From: an uncultured Shewanella sp.
Lineage (GTDB): Bacteria; Pseudomonadota; Gammaproteobacteria; Enterobacterales; Shewanellaceae
DNA: 64,000 nucleotides
Assembly (NCBI RefSeq): GCF_947501225.1
Contig: NZ_CANMUW010000001.1
Location: 372,001-436,000, forward strand
Reading direction: 5' to 3'
The translations under genes and the position numbers were made by a program. Within the stretch, counting starts at the first letter, position 1. Every line of letters begins with the position of its first letter. Shown in pieces: positions 16,161-26,056 of this stretch. The notes beneath the pieces are model-generated. The model was not told the origin of the DNA, did no database searches, and saw only the letters and a list, made by a program, of their open reading frames with translations.

Positions 16161-18086
16161 TTAAGTATTCAGCTTGAAGTGAGCACAGGCCTCCTGCAGT
16201 GAGGAACTCGACTCCATCAACTGCCGACATTGCTCTACCGTCTCTATGGCTGTCTGAGAGGTCGAGTGAATAACACTGTCTATCTCATGCAAGCCTTGAT
16301 TGAGCTCGACGGTTGCAGCAGTGTGCTCTTCGGCTCCCTGGGCGACCAGTGTCATCTGCTGCGCCGTTTCATTCATCTGCTCTACGATTCGCTCGAATGT
16401 TTCTGCGCTCTTGAGTGAATCATGCTTGCCGGTATGAATGTTATCTATGATCTCTTTGATAAGCTTTGAGCTACGCTCGGCAGCCTGACTCGAGCGAAAT
16501 GCGAGGTTGCGAACCTCTTCGGCGACGACAGAAAAACCCCGGCCGTGCTCGCCGGCTCTCGCAGCTTCAATGGCGGCGTTCAGTGATATGAGATTGGTTT
16601 GCGACGCTATCTCTGTTATATCGGCCATGATCTGTTCGATTCTAGCACCGGATTGAGCCACATCCTGCATCGACTGGGTTAACTTCTCCATGGATCTCAT
16701 TCCTGACTTTGCCTCTGTCAGGGCCTGTTGAGAGTGTGAGTGCAGACTCGAGACCGAATCGGAGTTGAGTGTTACCTGACTCTCTATCTGGTTCATTGCC
16801 GCGCTGGTGGACTCAATCGACCTGGCCTGAACACAGGTTCCGTCGGCAACTAAGTTTCCATGTTGGGCTAATTTCACCGAGCTGTTATCTATTACCCCGG
16901 CTCTATTTATCACATTGGCAATGATCCGGTTAAGGTCGCCCTGCATTTTTTTCAGCGAAAGACCTAACCTGTCGACATCACTGCATGGGACGATTTTCCC
17001 GGTGAGATTGCCGCTAGCGATATCGCCTGCGTGGGAGATATGGTTTTTTTGTACCTTGATCAGCCCCTGAAGCGCATTGGCAATCTGGCCCAACTCATCC
17101 CCCCTGTTTAACAGAGCTCTCCATGGGGTGTTAGAAATTGATTGAAGCTCAATGTCTCCCCTTGCAAGATCATCGATGGCAGTGACTAAGAGATGGATCC
17201 TGGTCGAGATATGGTTAATCAGGAGTATTAATACGCTCAGAACGAGGCAAGCAGTCAATAAGGCTATCCCAAGGTTTGAATATATCATTCTAACCCGTGC
17301 CGCGGCCAGCTTAGATTGCTTACTACCTGATATGACAACCCATCCTGTGTTGGGTTCTCTTTCTATCCAACCGGTGTAGGGTTCTCCCTTCTCATGCCAC
17401 TCAATGACACCATTCTGGTTACAAAGTGATAAGTACTCTTGACTCCTGCTACTAACTAACTCAGGGTCAGGGTGAGCCAGAGGCGTGCAGTCGCGGTTTA
17501 ATATGAAGCTTAAGCTGTCTCTGTCCTGCTCTGTGATATCTATGTAGCGGTCATAGAATTCACCCAAGGGTAAGCTGATAAACAACACATGGTTATATTT
17601 CGTTTTGGCAGAGATAGTCAACAAGGGCTTAGCGTCAACCCGGCTCAGGCGGGGAGGAGCAACATACAGCTCTGCTCCCTTACTAATCTCATTAAAATAG
17701 TTCATATTCCGATAGCTGGTGCCAATACGACCCGGATTACTCGCCGAAATTGCCACACCTTCATGATCTAGCAGAGCGGCGTTTCTGAGATGGTAGTTAT
17801 CTGCAAAGCGACTTAATTTATCGGAAAATAATTCAGCATCGCTGGTTTTTTGTCTCAGCAGGCTCACGTCGGGAGCACTTTCGGCCAATGATGATGCAAG
17901 TCGTGTGTTGAGGAAGTACCAGTTGCTCAGATTTTTAACGAGCAGTGCATGGGACGATCTTACTTTTATCTCGTTAAGCTGATTCATCTGTTGACTCGAC
18001 TCGCGAGTCGAGAACAGTGTCACTCCCAGCAAACCGATTAAGATCACCGGGAGAACACAAGCAATAAACTGTCCTTTTATCCGCAT
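16161..18086 (-). CDS. Methyl-accepting chemotaxis protein with periplasmic Cache-type sensor
   Basis: 641 residues from ATG 18086 (GAGG 7 bases upstream; an in-frame TTG lies 3 bases earlier). TM1 is about residues 7-27. A periplasmic sensor (about 30-270) has Cache-like features such as [16 protein letters not shown] and [10 protein letters not shown]2 is about 275-297, followed by HAMP (about 300-390). The MCP signalling domain has the hairpin tip [20 protein letters not shown]. It senses a ligand and signals through CheA/CheW; the ligand is unknown. Single gene. Confidence 0.93.
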   Translation of the reverse strand: MRIKGQFIACVLPVILIGLLGVTLFSTRESSQQMNQLNEIKVRSSHALLVKNLSNWYFLNTRLASSLAESAPDVSLLRQKTSDAELFSDKLSRFADNYHLRNAALLDHEGVAISASNPGRIGTSYRNMNYFNEISKGAELYVAPPRLSRVDAKPLLTISAKTKYNHVLFISLPLGEFYDRYIDITEQDRDSLSFILNRDCTPLAHPDPELVSSRSQEYLSLCNQNGVIEWHEKGEPYTGWIEREPNTGWVVISGSKQSKLAAARVRMIYSNLGIALLTACLVLSVLILLINHISTRIHLLVTAIDDLARGDIELQSISNTPWRALLNRGDELGQIANALQGLIKVQKNHISHAGDIASGNLTGKIVPCSDVDRLGLSLKKMQGDLNRIIANVINRAGVIDNSSVKLAQHGNLVADGTCVQARSIESTSAAMNQIESQVTLNSDSVSSLHSHSQQALTEAKSGMRSMEKLTQSMQDVAQSGARIEQIMADITEIASQTNLISLNAAIEAARAGEHGRGFSVVAEEVRNLAFRSSQAAERSSKLIKEIIDNIHTGKHDSLKSAETFERIVEQMNETAQQMTLVAQGAEEHTAATVELNQGLHEIDSVIHSTSQTAIETVEQCRQLMESSSSLQEACAHFKLNT

Positions 18087-18356
18087 CAAACACCTCTATA
18101 AGACTCCGATGTAATAGTGGTTATTCTTACATGTAAAAAAGTCTGATTGTATGATCTGGTCGAGATTAGTTGTGATTGCTTTCTGGTGAAATATGTTCAG
18201 GTTCACAGTTTGACACCTGTTCTGATACAGAGGTAGCCATCTTAATCAATTTTTCTATTGAGCAATCTCAATCGGGGCAGCTTCCAGCTTATCAATCACT
18301 GCGTACCAGCAAGGCGGCTTAACGAATGGGCGGTGAACTGTTAAAATCAGTGGGAT
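18087..18356. other. Divergent intergenic region, chemoreceptor / pfaE
   Basis: About 270 bases; only promoters for the two divergent genes are expected. No clear motif was identified. Confidence 0.3.
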
Positions 18357-19304
18357 ATGGCAGTCCACTTTTTGCAACCCCCTGGAGTTCGTTTGGCACC
18401 TACATCATCAACTTTGCATACCAGGCCGACAGTTAAGCTATTTTTTTGCCCCCTGGTTCTTAACTCGTTGAGCCCTGCGCAGATTCAGTTGATACACTCC
18501 TGGCTGAGCACTGAGGAGTCGTCAAAGGTTTCCCGGTATACTCAAGCCTCTGCACGGGACAGAGGGCTAATGGTGAGAGGCTACCTTCGTGCCATCCTGT
18601 CGCTCTGCTCAGGCTTTGAGGGGATCAGTTGTGACAGGGCTTTAGCCCCAGGTGATTGGCGGTTCCAGTATGGTGATAAGGGGAAACCCAGCCTTGTTCC
18701 TGAGCAAAGGGATAAGTCTGGGTTGGAGTTCAACATCAGTCATAGTGGAGACTGGTTGCTTATCGCGGTGATCAAAGATTCAATGACTGCGCCGGGCCAC
18801 GTAGAGCTGGGCGTCGATATTGAACGATCTCGGGCCAGCACTGATATCTATCCGATTTTAAATCACTACTTTACTCAGGATGAGTCCGATTCGTTATTAG
18901 CCCTGGATGAGGAGGGGCAGCGTGATCGCTTCTTCGATCTATGGGCGCTCAAAGAGTCATATATCAAGGCCAAAGGTTTAGGCCTGGCTCTCTCCCTTAA
19001 GACGTTTAGTTTCGGCTTTACTCAAGTCAGGGAGGGGACCTTAGCCCTGCATGAGAATGGCAGCCTTATCGAATCATTGAGTTTATTGAGTCATCTTGAT
19101 CTGTATATACATGATGAAGGTTCTTCTGCCAGGCAGAATGAAGAGGAGAGAACTCACTTAAAAATCGCCGATGATGAGTGGTCGGTGTTTTTAGGCAGGT
19201 TAGATAGCGAGTATCGTTTCGCGGTTACTGTCGGCTCCCGGGCTCGTTATGCTCTGGATGCAGATAGAATGAAGTTGGCTTGTTTGCTGGCACGCTATCA
19301 GTGA
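18357..19304 (+). CDS. pfaE: PfaE, Sfp-type 4'-phosphopantetheinyl transferase
   Basis: 315 residues. The conserved PPTase core is present: FNISHSGDWLLIAV, the Mg-binding GVDIE, and FFDLWALKESYIKAKGLG with the second acidic and catalytic Glu/Lys residues. It transfers phosphopantetheine from CoA to acyl carrier domains; in PUFA producers the PfaE enzyme activates the ACP repeats of PfaA. It lies 16 kb from pfaA on the opposite strand, consistent with clusters in which pfaE is detached. The start lacks a strong ribosome-binding site. Confidence 0.88.
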   Translation: MAVHFLQPPGVRLAPTSSTLHTRPTVKLFFCPLVLNSLSPAQIQLIHSWLSTEESSKVSRYTQASARDRGLMVRGYLRAILSLCSGFEGISCDRALAPGDWRFQYGDKGKPSLVPEQRDKSGLEFNISHSGDWLLIAVIKDSMTAPGHVELGVDIERSRASTDIYPILNHYFTQDESDSLLALDEEGQRDRFFDLWALKESYIKAKGLGLALSLKTFSFGFTQVREGTLALHENGSLIESLSLLSHLDLYIHDEGSSARQNEEERTHLKIADDEWSVFLGRLDSEYRFAVTVGSRARYALDADRMKLACLLARYQ

Positions 19305-19329
19305 GTCAAAGCTTGGGTAAATCAAGCAT

Positions 19330-19374
19330 AAAAAAGAGCAGGGAGTTAAGCGAACATTCGCTTCAGACCTGCTC
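19330..19374 (-). terminator. Intrinsic terminator of the porin gene
   Basis: GAGCAGG (19336-19342) pairs with CCTGCTC (19368-19374), with an inner AAGCGAA/TTCGCTT stem. Six A residues at 19330-19335 give a U tract on the minus strand. Confidence 0.75.
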
Positions 19375-19551
19375 AAGAGGGAGCGAGAAGAGAGTCTTTG
19401 TTTAATATATTGCCCTGATTAAACACCCCTGAACTATGAAAAGGACAGAGTTGACCCTCTAATGCACTTTTGCCTGTTGCTGTAAAATCGTTTACAGCTT
19501 TGTACTGAGTACAATCAACTTGCACTCAGTACATTGACTTAGTGTTATGCT

Positions 19552-20742
19552 CTAGTACTTAGCTTGTAGCGTTAGCCATAGCTTGTCGGTATCGTTTGAG
19601 AAGCCATAACCTGCATCGGCACCGCTGAAGCTGGCATACTTAACACCAACGCTGTAGTGTTTGGCAAATGGATATGTTGCTGCAACGCCCCACTCCTTAC
19701 CCATGTCGATGTCACCATAGTCAGACTCGAAGGTGTGGTATTTTGCCAGTAATTTAAGACCCGCAAGCTTAGCGGTTAAAACTACATGTGTATCTACGAT
19801 ACCATTTTCCCAGTTACCCTTGCCGCCGAACAGGAACTTATCGGTCCACCCGTTGAAGGCATGTAGAGTTGCCAAAGGAGTGATGAATCCGGCTACGCCG
19901 TCATCAGAACCCAGTACTTCGTAACCGACTTTAGCGCCGAATGCACCGAAACCAATCCCGGCACCTAGCTTGTAGTAGTCTGCAGTATATTTAGTTGGGT
20001 TATCGCCACCTTCAGACTGCTGTGCATATTCAGCTTCATAGCTAAGCTTAATGGCGTCCAGCTTTAGCTTACCGGCTGCACGAATACCATAGGTATCGGT
20101 AGAGAATGCGGCAACATCTGTGTTATCTATCAGGTATGCGTAACCTGTGATGTTGGCAATATCACCCGCTTTGTAGTTCAGGTTGAGCAGGTTGGTTTCG
20201 TTTGTGTGCGACTCTTTACCGCTACCTTCAGGGAAGATACGGTTTACATTGTTCACATATGAGTAGTAAGCCGTTAGATTTTCAATCGCAGTATTTTTTA
20301 CCGAGAACGCATCATAGGTCTGCTCGTTTTGACGGAAGCCGACACCACCAACGAAACGTTGGTTGTCCAGCAGGATGCGCTGACGACCATATTTCAGTAG
20401 TGTATCTGCTGGCGCCTTATAACCAATGAATGCCTGGTTAATTTGCGTGTACTCATAATCGGCAATGAGAGGCTCGTTATCGGTAGAGCGAACATCGTCA
20501 ACTTCTGCCAGTGCGAAGAAGTTATACATATCGCCCGTCTTGTAATTTAAACGAGTACGGATTGTTGTTTGGTCTTGTTTATCTACGGTATCGACATCGG
20601 CTTGCTCGAAACGTAAACGGAATTGAACTTTAACTGCAGAATCATCGATAAATGCTTTCTTTAGTGGGTCAACCGTCTCTGCGGCGACAGCGGAAGAGGC
20701 TAAACCAGCTAAGATTGCTAGGGTAAGTGCACGAACTTTCAT
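19552..20742 (-). CDS. Outer-membrane porin, alginate-export/Opr-like
   Basis: 396 residues from ATG 20742, chosen because AAGGA lies 8 bases upstream; a more upstream ATG (20763) has none. Signal peptide of about 20 residues (cleavage at AVAAE). The mature part shows repeated amphipathic strands with RLRFEQADV, TRLNYKTG and KYGRQRILLDNQRFVGGVGFRQ, like alginate-export/Opr-type porins, and ends in a terminal Tyr. It likely forms a passive channel; the substrate is unknown. A CRP/FNR-like site lies about 125 bases upstream, and a terminator follows the gene. Confidence 0.85.
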   Translation of the reverse strand: MKVRALTLAILAGLASSAVAAETVDPLKKAFIDDSAVKVQFRLRFEQADVDTVDKQDQTTIRTRLNYKTGDMYNFFALAEVDDVRSTDNEPLIADYEYTQINQAFIGYKAPADTLLKYGRQRILLDNQRFVGGVGFRQNEQTYDAFSVKNTAIENLTAYYSYVNNVNRIFPEGSGKESHTNETNLLNLNYKAGDIANITGYAYLIDNTDVAAFSTDTYGIRAAGKLKLDAIKLSYEAEYAQQSEGGDNPTKYTADYYKLGAGIGFGAFGAKVGYEVLGSDDGVAGFITPLATLHAFNGWTDKFLFGGKGNWENGIVDTHVVLTAKLAGLKLLAKYHTFESDYGDIDMGKEWGVAATYPFAKHYSVGVKYASFSGADAGYGFSNDTDKLWLTLQAKY

Positions 20743-20867
20743 TTTACAGTCCTTTTGTTTCATTATTGTTTCGTCATCATCTCAGGAGTGTTATACGCCT
20801 TGTTGTACCATGGTTTTCTTGATCTGAAACAAGTCTGGAGTTTTTTTTATGTTCGCGGTGATTAATT

Positions 20868-20881
20868 GTGATTAAGATCAA
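20868..20881. promoter_or_regulatory. CRP/FNR-like site upstream of the porin gene
   Basis: GTGATTAAGATCAA matches TTGATnnnnATCAA at nine of ten positions and also carries a TGTGA-type half. It is centred about 130 bases before the porin start. Confidence 0.35.
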
Positions 20882-21098
20882 TAGCTTATACTTACAAAGG
20901 AGTACCTCCAAAGTAGTAGTTTTTTTGGGGGGGAGCGGTTTGTATTGAGGGATGTTTGTTTTTTGTTGCACCTGGAGCTGTAACTGTAACAAGGATCTCT
21001 TTGGGGCGCTAACGATATTGTTTCTGTATTGAGTTTTTATCAAACGGATATTGCGCCTGTTTGCAATGGCTTATCAATATCTGTACATAGGCTGCGAC

Positions 21099-21133
21099 AA
21101 AGCCCCTGGCACTGGTTATCTGTCAGGGGCTTT
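21099..21133. terminator. Hairpin downstream of the alkylsulfatase gene
   Basis: AAAGCCCCTG (21099-21108) pairs with CAGGGGCTTT (21124-21133); the stem extends inward by further pairs. 28 bases beyond the alkylsulfatase stop. Confidence 0.65.
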
Positions 21134-21160
21134 AGTCTATTTGTGTTATAGCAGTTGGTG

Positions 21161-23146
21161 TTAATGAGCTTTCAGTGGGACAATTTCGAAGTTGCTGTCA
21201 AACTCGACTAAGGTGGAAGCAATTTTGTCAAAGGCCTTGCTGTCACCGGTTATGTTTGCCTTACCTTGCTTTAACAGAACCTCTATCTTCGCCTCTCCTA
21301 ACAGGATGCGGGTGATATCGGCTTGGTTGACTGTGAGAGTCGCATCCGCTTTCTTAACCTGATCCACTTCGATATTGCTTAGGTTGCCGTTGCTCATCTC
21401 GACGTAGAGAATTTTGTTATTGTCAGGTGTGACGATATTCATGGTTATCAGACCAAGTTCAGCCGCTTTCAGGCTATCAACTTTTACGGCTAAAAAGTCA
21501 AATAGAGTCGGCAGATCCATCTCGCTGATGACATCGGCGGAGGCTGATTTTGGTGCGCCGGGTTTAATGCCGAACCTTAACTCTTGAGCTCCGGTGAGAT
21601 AGATGTTTCTCCAACCCGCTCCCTCGGCTTGATAGCCCAACTGCTCATAGGTGTCGGCAAGCAGATGACGTGCAACCTGGTTACCGGGATCTGCCATCAC
21701 CACTTTATTGAGTGCGGTGGCGACAAAACGGTACTCCCCTTGAGCAAAATCGGCTTGAGCTTTAGATATCACATTTTTGGCACCGCCCATATACTCGACA
21801 AATTTCACCGCTTCCGGCTGAGTCGGGAGCGGGTTCAGGTTGGCCGGATTCATGTCGAAATAACCCAGGTACATGTTATAAACTGCTTTAGCGTTGTGGC
21901 TGTAGGTACCATGGTACCCATTGGTATGCCAGGCTTTGAAAATAGACTCAGGAATAACCTCCTGGATCGCATCACCGATATCTTGAATCGTTACTCCCTG
22001 GTTGGCCAATCTTAGAGTCTGATTATGAACGAAGCCGTAGTTATCCCGCTGTAACCTTAGAAAGTCATTGATCTCTTCATTTCCCCATATCGGTGCTGAG
22101 TGAGAGGCAAACAATGTCTCGACCTCACTGCCGAAAGCATTAATCATCTCGTTGATATCTTTTGACCATTTTTGAGAGTCACGCACTTTAGCCCCGCGTA
22201 GGGTGTAGATGTTATGCATACCCTGATAGGTAAGCTCTGCAGTCCATAGTGCCTTCATCGAAGGGATATAGGTGATCATCTCTGATGCCGCTTCTGTGCC
22301 GGAGGCGTCCATGAAGATCATCTCCAGACCATCTATGGTCAATGTCTCCCATTTTCCCTTGCCATTGAGGGTGTAGTCGGGTCTAACGTAGGTTATTTCA
22401 CCCTTTGAAATTCCCTTACCCAGCGCCGCATCGACGATACCATGGTCATGTTTACCTAAGGTGGCGCCGTATTGATAGGCGGCCCGACGGCTCATGGCAT
22501 TACCTGCAAGCACGTTCTCATCGACGATCTCTTTGGTTATGTTGTCTGAACCATACACTTTTACATCGGGATAGAGCTCCTGCACACCCCGGGCTCCACC
22601 GAAGTGATCGGCATGGCTGTGTGAGTAGATCATGGCTACAACGGGTAGCTCACCACCTTCGGGAAGGTTTTTCATGGCAAATTCGAGTGACAACTTCGCC
22701 GCCTCTTTTGTCAGCAACACATCGTAGGCTATCCAGCCATTATCACTGCGGATCAGGGTTAGATTTGACAGGTCCGTACCGCGTACCTGATAGATGCCGT
22801 CACGAACCTTATATAGTCCATTAGCAACCATGTTGAGTTGTGCCTGACGGTGCAGAGATGGGTTGATCGAATCCGGTGCCTTATCAGTCAGGTATTCAAA
22901 TTCAGAACGCATGATGGCTGCCGTCTTCTCGTCGAGTTCGGCTATCAGGTTTTTTGATGATTGTTCGAACGCGGCTCTATCATCGAAGTTGAGCGTTTTC
23001 GCCATCGCCTTGTTGGCGCTGACTGTGTGCGGGGTTGCATCTTTACCTTGATAGCTTACGCTGATGTGATCATGCTCATGTTGCGCCCCGATTGCGTTGA
23101 ATGAGAGGCAGGCCATGATCGATATGCAAATAACTGATCTGTTCAT
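21161..23146 (-). CDS. Linear primary-alkylsulfatase (SdsA/BDS1-like), metallo-beta-lactamase fold
   Basis: 661 residues with an N-terminal signal peptide (cleavage at AIGAQ, about residue 21). The metallo-beta-lactamase domain has HSHADHFGG (about residues 175-183), then ELTYQGMHNIYTLRG and SHSAPIWGNEEI, typical of type III alkylsulfatases that hydrolyse SDS-like esters. A dimerisation region and a C-terminal SCP2-like domain (about 540-661) follow, giving the usual family length. AAAGGT precedes the ATG. Divergent from a LysR regulator with an inverted repeat between them, suggesting inducible control. Likely periplasmic. Confidence 0.92.
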   Translation of the reverse strand: MNRSVICISIMACLSFNAIGAQHEHDHISVSYQGKDATPHTVSANKAMAKTLNFDDRAAFEQSSKNLIAELDEKTAAIMRSEFEYLTDKAPDSINPSLHRQAQLNMVANGLYKVRDGIYQVRGTDLSNLTLIRSDNGWIAYDVLLTKEAAKLSLEFAMKNLPEGGELPVVAMIYSHSHADHFGGARGVQELYPDVKVYGSDNITKEIVDENVLAGNAMSRRAAYQYGATLGKHDHGIVDAALGKGISKGEITYVRPDYTLNGKGKWETLTIDGLEMIFMDASGTEAASEMITYIPSMKALWTAELTYQGMHNIYTLRGAKVRDSQKWSKDINEMINAFGSEVETLFASHSAPIWGNEEINDFLRLQRDNYGFVHNQTLRLANQGVTIQDIGDAIQEVIPESIFKAWHTNGYHGTYSHNAKAVYNMYLGYFDMNPANLNPLPTQPEAVKFVEYMGGAKNVISKAQADFAQGEYRFVATALNKVVMADPGNQVARHLLADTYEQLGYQAEGAGWRNIYLTGAQELRFGIKPGAPKSASADVISEMDLPTLFDFLAVKVDSLKAAELGLITMNIVTPDNNKILYVEMSNGNLSNIEVDQVKKADATLTVNQADITRILLGEAKIEVLLKQGKANITGDSKAFDKIASTLVEFDSNFEIVPLKAH

Positions 23147-23290
23147 AATATTTACCTTTAAATGTTGATTAAATTGAAATTTAAAAAATCTGTCAAATCA
23201 CATCAGGTAACCATTGAGTTGCTGATGGCTGATTAGTTGAACTCACTATACTGAGAATGAAATCATTTATAATTAATGCAAACTAGTGAT

Positions 23291-23315
23291 GTAACATTTA
23301 TATTGTGAATGTTAC
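23291..23315. promoter_or_regulatory. Inverted repeat between alkylsulfatase and LysR genes (candidate LysR operator)
   Basis: GTAACATT (23291-23298) and AATGTTAC (23308-23315), perfect 8-bp arms with a 9-base spacer in the roughly 300-base divergent gap. The arms include a T-N11-A arrangement. Confidence 0.6.
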
Positions 23316-23443
23316 TTTGAGTGAATTGATGGATTCGGCTAGAGGTGTATTCTCAGAGAGTGGCTCGGCGTTGCTGCTTATGCCCCCTTCAGAGTTTACA
23401 GAGTTTGCGGTTAATATTTATCGGATCAATAGGTGAGCGAGTT

Positions 23444-24370
23444 ATGCCCCAGAACAGACAGTTTGATCTTAACTTATTACGGGTCTTTCTTGTGGTGTGC
23501 CGAAGAGGGTCTTTTACCCTTGCGGCACAAGAGCTGGATCTGACACAGTCTTCGGTGAGTAATGCGATAGCCCGTTTAAAAGCAGTTGTTGGTGAAGAAC
23601 TTTTCCTCCGGGTTGGGCGGGGTATAGAGCCGACGGCGACGGCAAAAAATCTGTATGAGCAGTTAGATGGTCCCCTGTTATCGATTGAGAAGGTTATTCT
23701 CGGCATGGAGTCGTTTGATCCAGTTAAGACCAAGCGTCAGTTTCGGGTATACGCTAACGATGTGATTATCAGTACGCTGCAAGTACCGCTGGAGAAGATG
23801 CTGAAAGCTATCGATATCGACATCATCTTTTGTGAACCTCCCAGTCAGGATATTGAACTGGAAACCGCCTTGCAGATGGAGCAGGTCGATTTAGTTATCG
23901 ATGTGAACCTTCCACACCAATCCTCACTCTCCAGACAGAAGGTGATGGAAGACACGCTGGTGTGTGTCGCTGCCAATGATCATCCAAGGATAAGAGGCCA
24001 GATCACCCGGGAGCAATATTTCAAAGAGAAACATGTATTTATGAGGTTGCGCAGGGCTAACCTAACGATTGCCGATCTATTTACTGCTCAGGCGCTTCCC
24101 AGGCGACAGATGCACAGCGAGCAGTCGTCTTTATTAGGTTTGTTGGCAACCATAGCAAAGAGTCAGGCGATAGGCTTGTCGACTAAAAGCTATGCTCAGG
24201 AGTATGCTCAGGTCTTAGGGTATCAGGTGTTAGAGGCGCCCATCGAGGCATCCCCTGTCGAAATTTATATGGTGTGGAAGAGCAAGCTGACACAGAACCC
24301 GGCTCACATGTGGTTGAGAGAGACGATTGTAACTGCCATAGAAAATGCTGAGCTGAACTCATCTGTGTAG
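23444..24370 (+). CDS. LysR-family transcriptional regulator
   Basis: 308 residues from ATG 23444; the upstream extension of the frame has no LysR homology. The N-terminal winged HTH reads DLNLLRVFLVVCRRGSFTLA then LTQSSVSNAIARLK (residues 7-45). The effector domain follows (about 90-300). An AGGTGAG motif lies before the start. Divergent from the alkylsulfatase gene, with an inverted repeat in the gap, so it probably regulates that gene; the inducer is unknown. Confidence 0.92.
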   Translation: MPQNRQFDLNLLRVFLVVCRRGSFTLAAQELDLTQSSVSNAIARLKAVVGEELFLRVGRGIEPTATAKNLYEQLDGPLLSIEKVILGMESFDPVKTKRQFRVYANDVIISTLQVPLEKMLKAIDIDIIFCEPPSQDIELETALQMEQVDLVIDVNLPHQSSLSRQKVMEDTLVCVAANDHPRIRGQITREQYFKEKHVFMRLRRANLTIADLFTAQALPRRQMHSEQSSLLGLLATIAKSQAIGLSTKSYAQEYAQVLGYQVLEAPIEASPVEIYMVWKSKLTQNPAHMWLRETIVTAIENAELNSSV

Positions 24371-24398
24371 GAGCTGTTGATGAGTTGATGCCATAAAA

Positions 24399-24422
24399 AA
24401 GCCCGATATCTCTATCGGGCTT
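24399..24422 (-). terminator. Intrinsic terminator between lysR and queF
   Basis: AAGCCCGATA pairs perfectly with TATCGGGCTT around a 4-base loop. The A tract on the left gives a U tract for queF (minus); it may also stop the LysR transcript. Confidence 0.8.
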
Positions 24423-24442
24423 AGCAGATTGCGAGCGAGGCG

Positions 24443-25300
24443 TTATTGTCTGGCCAGTCTGTGGTTTTCCGGTGGGTTTTCAAAGTCACTGCGATATGGG
24501 TTGATATCCAGTCCGCCACGTCGGGTATAACGTGCGTATACCGTTAATTTTGCACAGTTACAGAAGCGTTTCAGGTCGACAAAAATTCGTTCGATACACT
24601 GTTCATGAAATTCGTTATGCTGACGGAACGAGATGAGATAACGCAGCAGTTTCTCGCGATCGATCTTGGGTCCCTGATATCTGATCATCACGCTCCCCCA
24701 ATCGGGCTGTGAAGTGATCAGACAGTTAGATTTAAGCAGGTTTGAGGTGAGCGTTTCAGCAACCATTACCTTGTCATCTGTGCTGTCCAGCAGGTAGTCA
24801 GGGTTGAAGCTGTAGTCACTGATTTCAATATCGAGATCATCGATGCAGCTGCCGGGGAGCTCTACGACACGTTGGCTGGAAAACTGTTTTGGTTCAAAAA
24901 TTTTGACCGAAACTTCCCCGTTGGCGCATCGACTCAGATCATTAGCCAGAGTGGTTTGGACCTGCTCGACGCTGTCAAATTTAGTTTGGTTAAAGGTGTT
25001 CAGGTAGAGCTTAAAAGATTTAGATTCGATCAAGTTCTGACTGTCATAGCTTAAATGAAATTCGGCTATGGCAACCATAGGCTTGCCTTTGGCATTGAGC
25101 CATGACAATTCGTAGCCTGTCCAGATATCGGTTCCATGAAAGGGGAGTGTTTCAATCAGGCCAATAGCATCACGGTTAAGTTTACGGGGAACCCCTTGTA
25201 ACAGAGATGCATCGTACTCAGCCTGATAGCCTGTCGCTTTTCCAAGCGTTAGTTCAGATAGAGCTTCTGCACCAGTATAGGGATCATGAACTTGTGTCAT
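24443..25300 (-). CDS. queF: NADPH-dependent 7-cyano-7-deazaguanine reductase QueF
   Basis: 285 residues from ATG 25300; an ATG five codons upstream (25315) is possible. The long, two-domain E. coli-type QueF is recognisable from [49 protein letters not shown] (catalytic Cys in SNCLIT), [11 protein letters not shown] and [15 protein letters not shown]. It reduces preQ0 to preQ1 in queuosine synthesis, in the cytoplasm. Divergent from syd. Confidence 0.97.
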   Translation of the reverse strand: MTQVHDPYTGAEALSELTLGKATGYQAEYDASLLQGVPRKLNRDAIGLIETLPFHGTDIWTGYELSWLNAKGKPMVAIAEFHLSYDSQNLIESKSFKLYLNTFNQTKFDSVEQVQTTLANDLSRCANGEVSVKIFEPKQFSSQRVVELPGSCIDDLDIEISDYSFNPDYLLDSTDDKVMVAETLTSNLLKSNCLITSQPDWGSVMIRYQGPKIDREKLLRYLISFRQHNEFHEQCIERIFVDLKRFCNCAKLTVYARYTRRGGLDINPYRSDFENPPENHRLARQ

Positions 25301-25360
25301 CAATAGGTTTTCCATGTCAAAATAGCCCTACATTATACTTAATTTTTGGACATCTGCTAA

Positions 25361-26014
25361 GTGTCTTCTTTACCTGCATTAGATAATTTTCTTAAAAAAT
25401 ATCACCAAGCTTATATCGACAGGTTAGGTGAATCTCCCCGTTATTACCCACAGGGTGAGAACTCTGTCTGTATAGAAGGGGAGTTTGATACAGACTCATC
25501 TACCGATGAGACTGTCACCTGGCGACCGGTTAAAAGAGATGAAACCGGAACTTTTAGTAATGTTGATAGCGCATTGGAGATCACATTACGTTCAGAAATT
25601 GATGACTTTTATGGTGCTTACTTTTCAGCACCTCTGTTGTTCGACTCTAAGTGGGGGGATGGGGAGCTGTTGCAGGTCTGGAATGATACCGACTTTGAAT
25701 ATCTGCAGCAGAACATCATTGGTCACCTGATGATGAAACGCAAGTTGCAACAGCCGCCAACCTGGTTTATCGGAGTGTTGGGAGATGGCGACAGAATGCT
25801 AACCGTAGATAATAGTGATGGCAGCGTATGGATTGAGATTCCGGGTGAGCAGCCTTGTGAAAAGTTAGGGGATAGTTTGAATGAGTTTATCGCCTCTTTA
25901 ACACCCAGAGTCGCTCCGCCTGAACTTCATATAGAGGAGTCGATGCCAGAACTGGATCATCCTGGGATCTGGCATCGTATCAAGTTGATGTGGCGAAATT
26001 TAAGAGGTCATTAG
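25361..26014 (+). CDS. syd: Syd, SecY-interacting protein
   Basis: 217 residues beginning with GTG. Matches Syd across its length, including [47 protein letters not shown] and [16 protein letters not shown]. Syd is a cytoplasmic membrane-associated protein that binds SecY and monitors mismatched SecYEG. The start codon is 45 bases from the divergent queF gene. The stop abuts a heptamer array. Confidence 0.95.
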   Translation: MSSLPALDNFLKKYHQAYIDRLGESPRYYPQGENSVCIEGEFDTDSSTDETVTWRPVKRDETGTFSNVDSALEITLRSEIDDFYGAYFSAPLLFDSKWGDGELLQVWNDTDFEYLQQNIIGHLMMKRKLQQPPTWFIGVLGDGDRMLTVDNSDGSVWIEIPGEQPCEKLGDSLNEFIASLTPRVAPPELHIEESMPELDHPGIWHRIKLMWRNLRGH

Positions 26015-26055
26015 AGTCCAGGTTCTAGGACCTAGCTCCTAGAATCTAGCTCTCC
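26014..26055 (+). repeat. Degenerate heptamer array NNNNCTA in the syd / DUF2310 gap
   Basis: Units GGTTCTA, GGACCTA, GCTCCTA and GAATCTA at 26021-26048, flanked by partial units. They fill the whole 42-base convergent gap. Same 7-bp period and CTA anchor as the perfect array at 6680. Confidence 0.75.
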
Positions 26056-26056
26056 T

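Larger units (their letters stand above)
20743..21160. other. Intergenic region upstream of the porin gene
   Basis: About 418 bases. Holds the porin promoter region, a CRP/FNR-like site (20868-20881), a T/G-rich stretch near 20920-20935 (T7 then G7) and the alkylsulfatase terminator. A minus-strand 88-codon frame here is low-complexity and was not accepted. Confidence 0.5.

Noticed and set aside
20777..21043. 88-codon minus-strand frame upstream of the porin gene
   Set aside because: Low-complexity translation across T and G runs, no ribosome-binding site, overlaps the porin promoter region.
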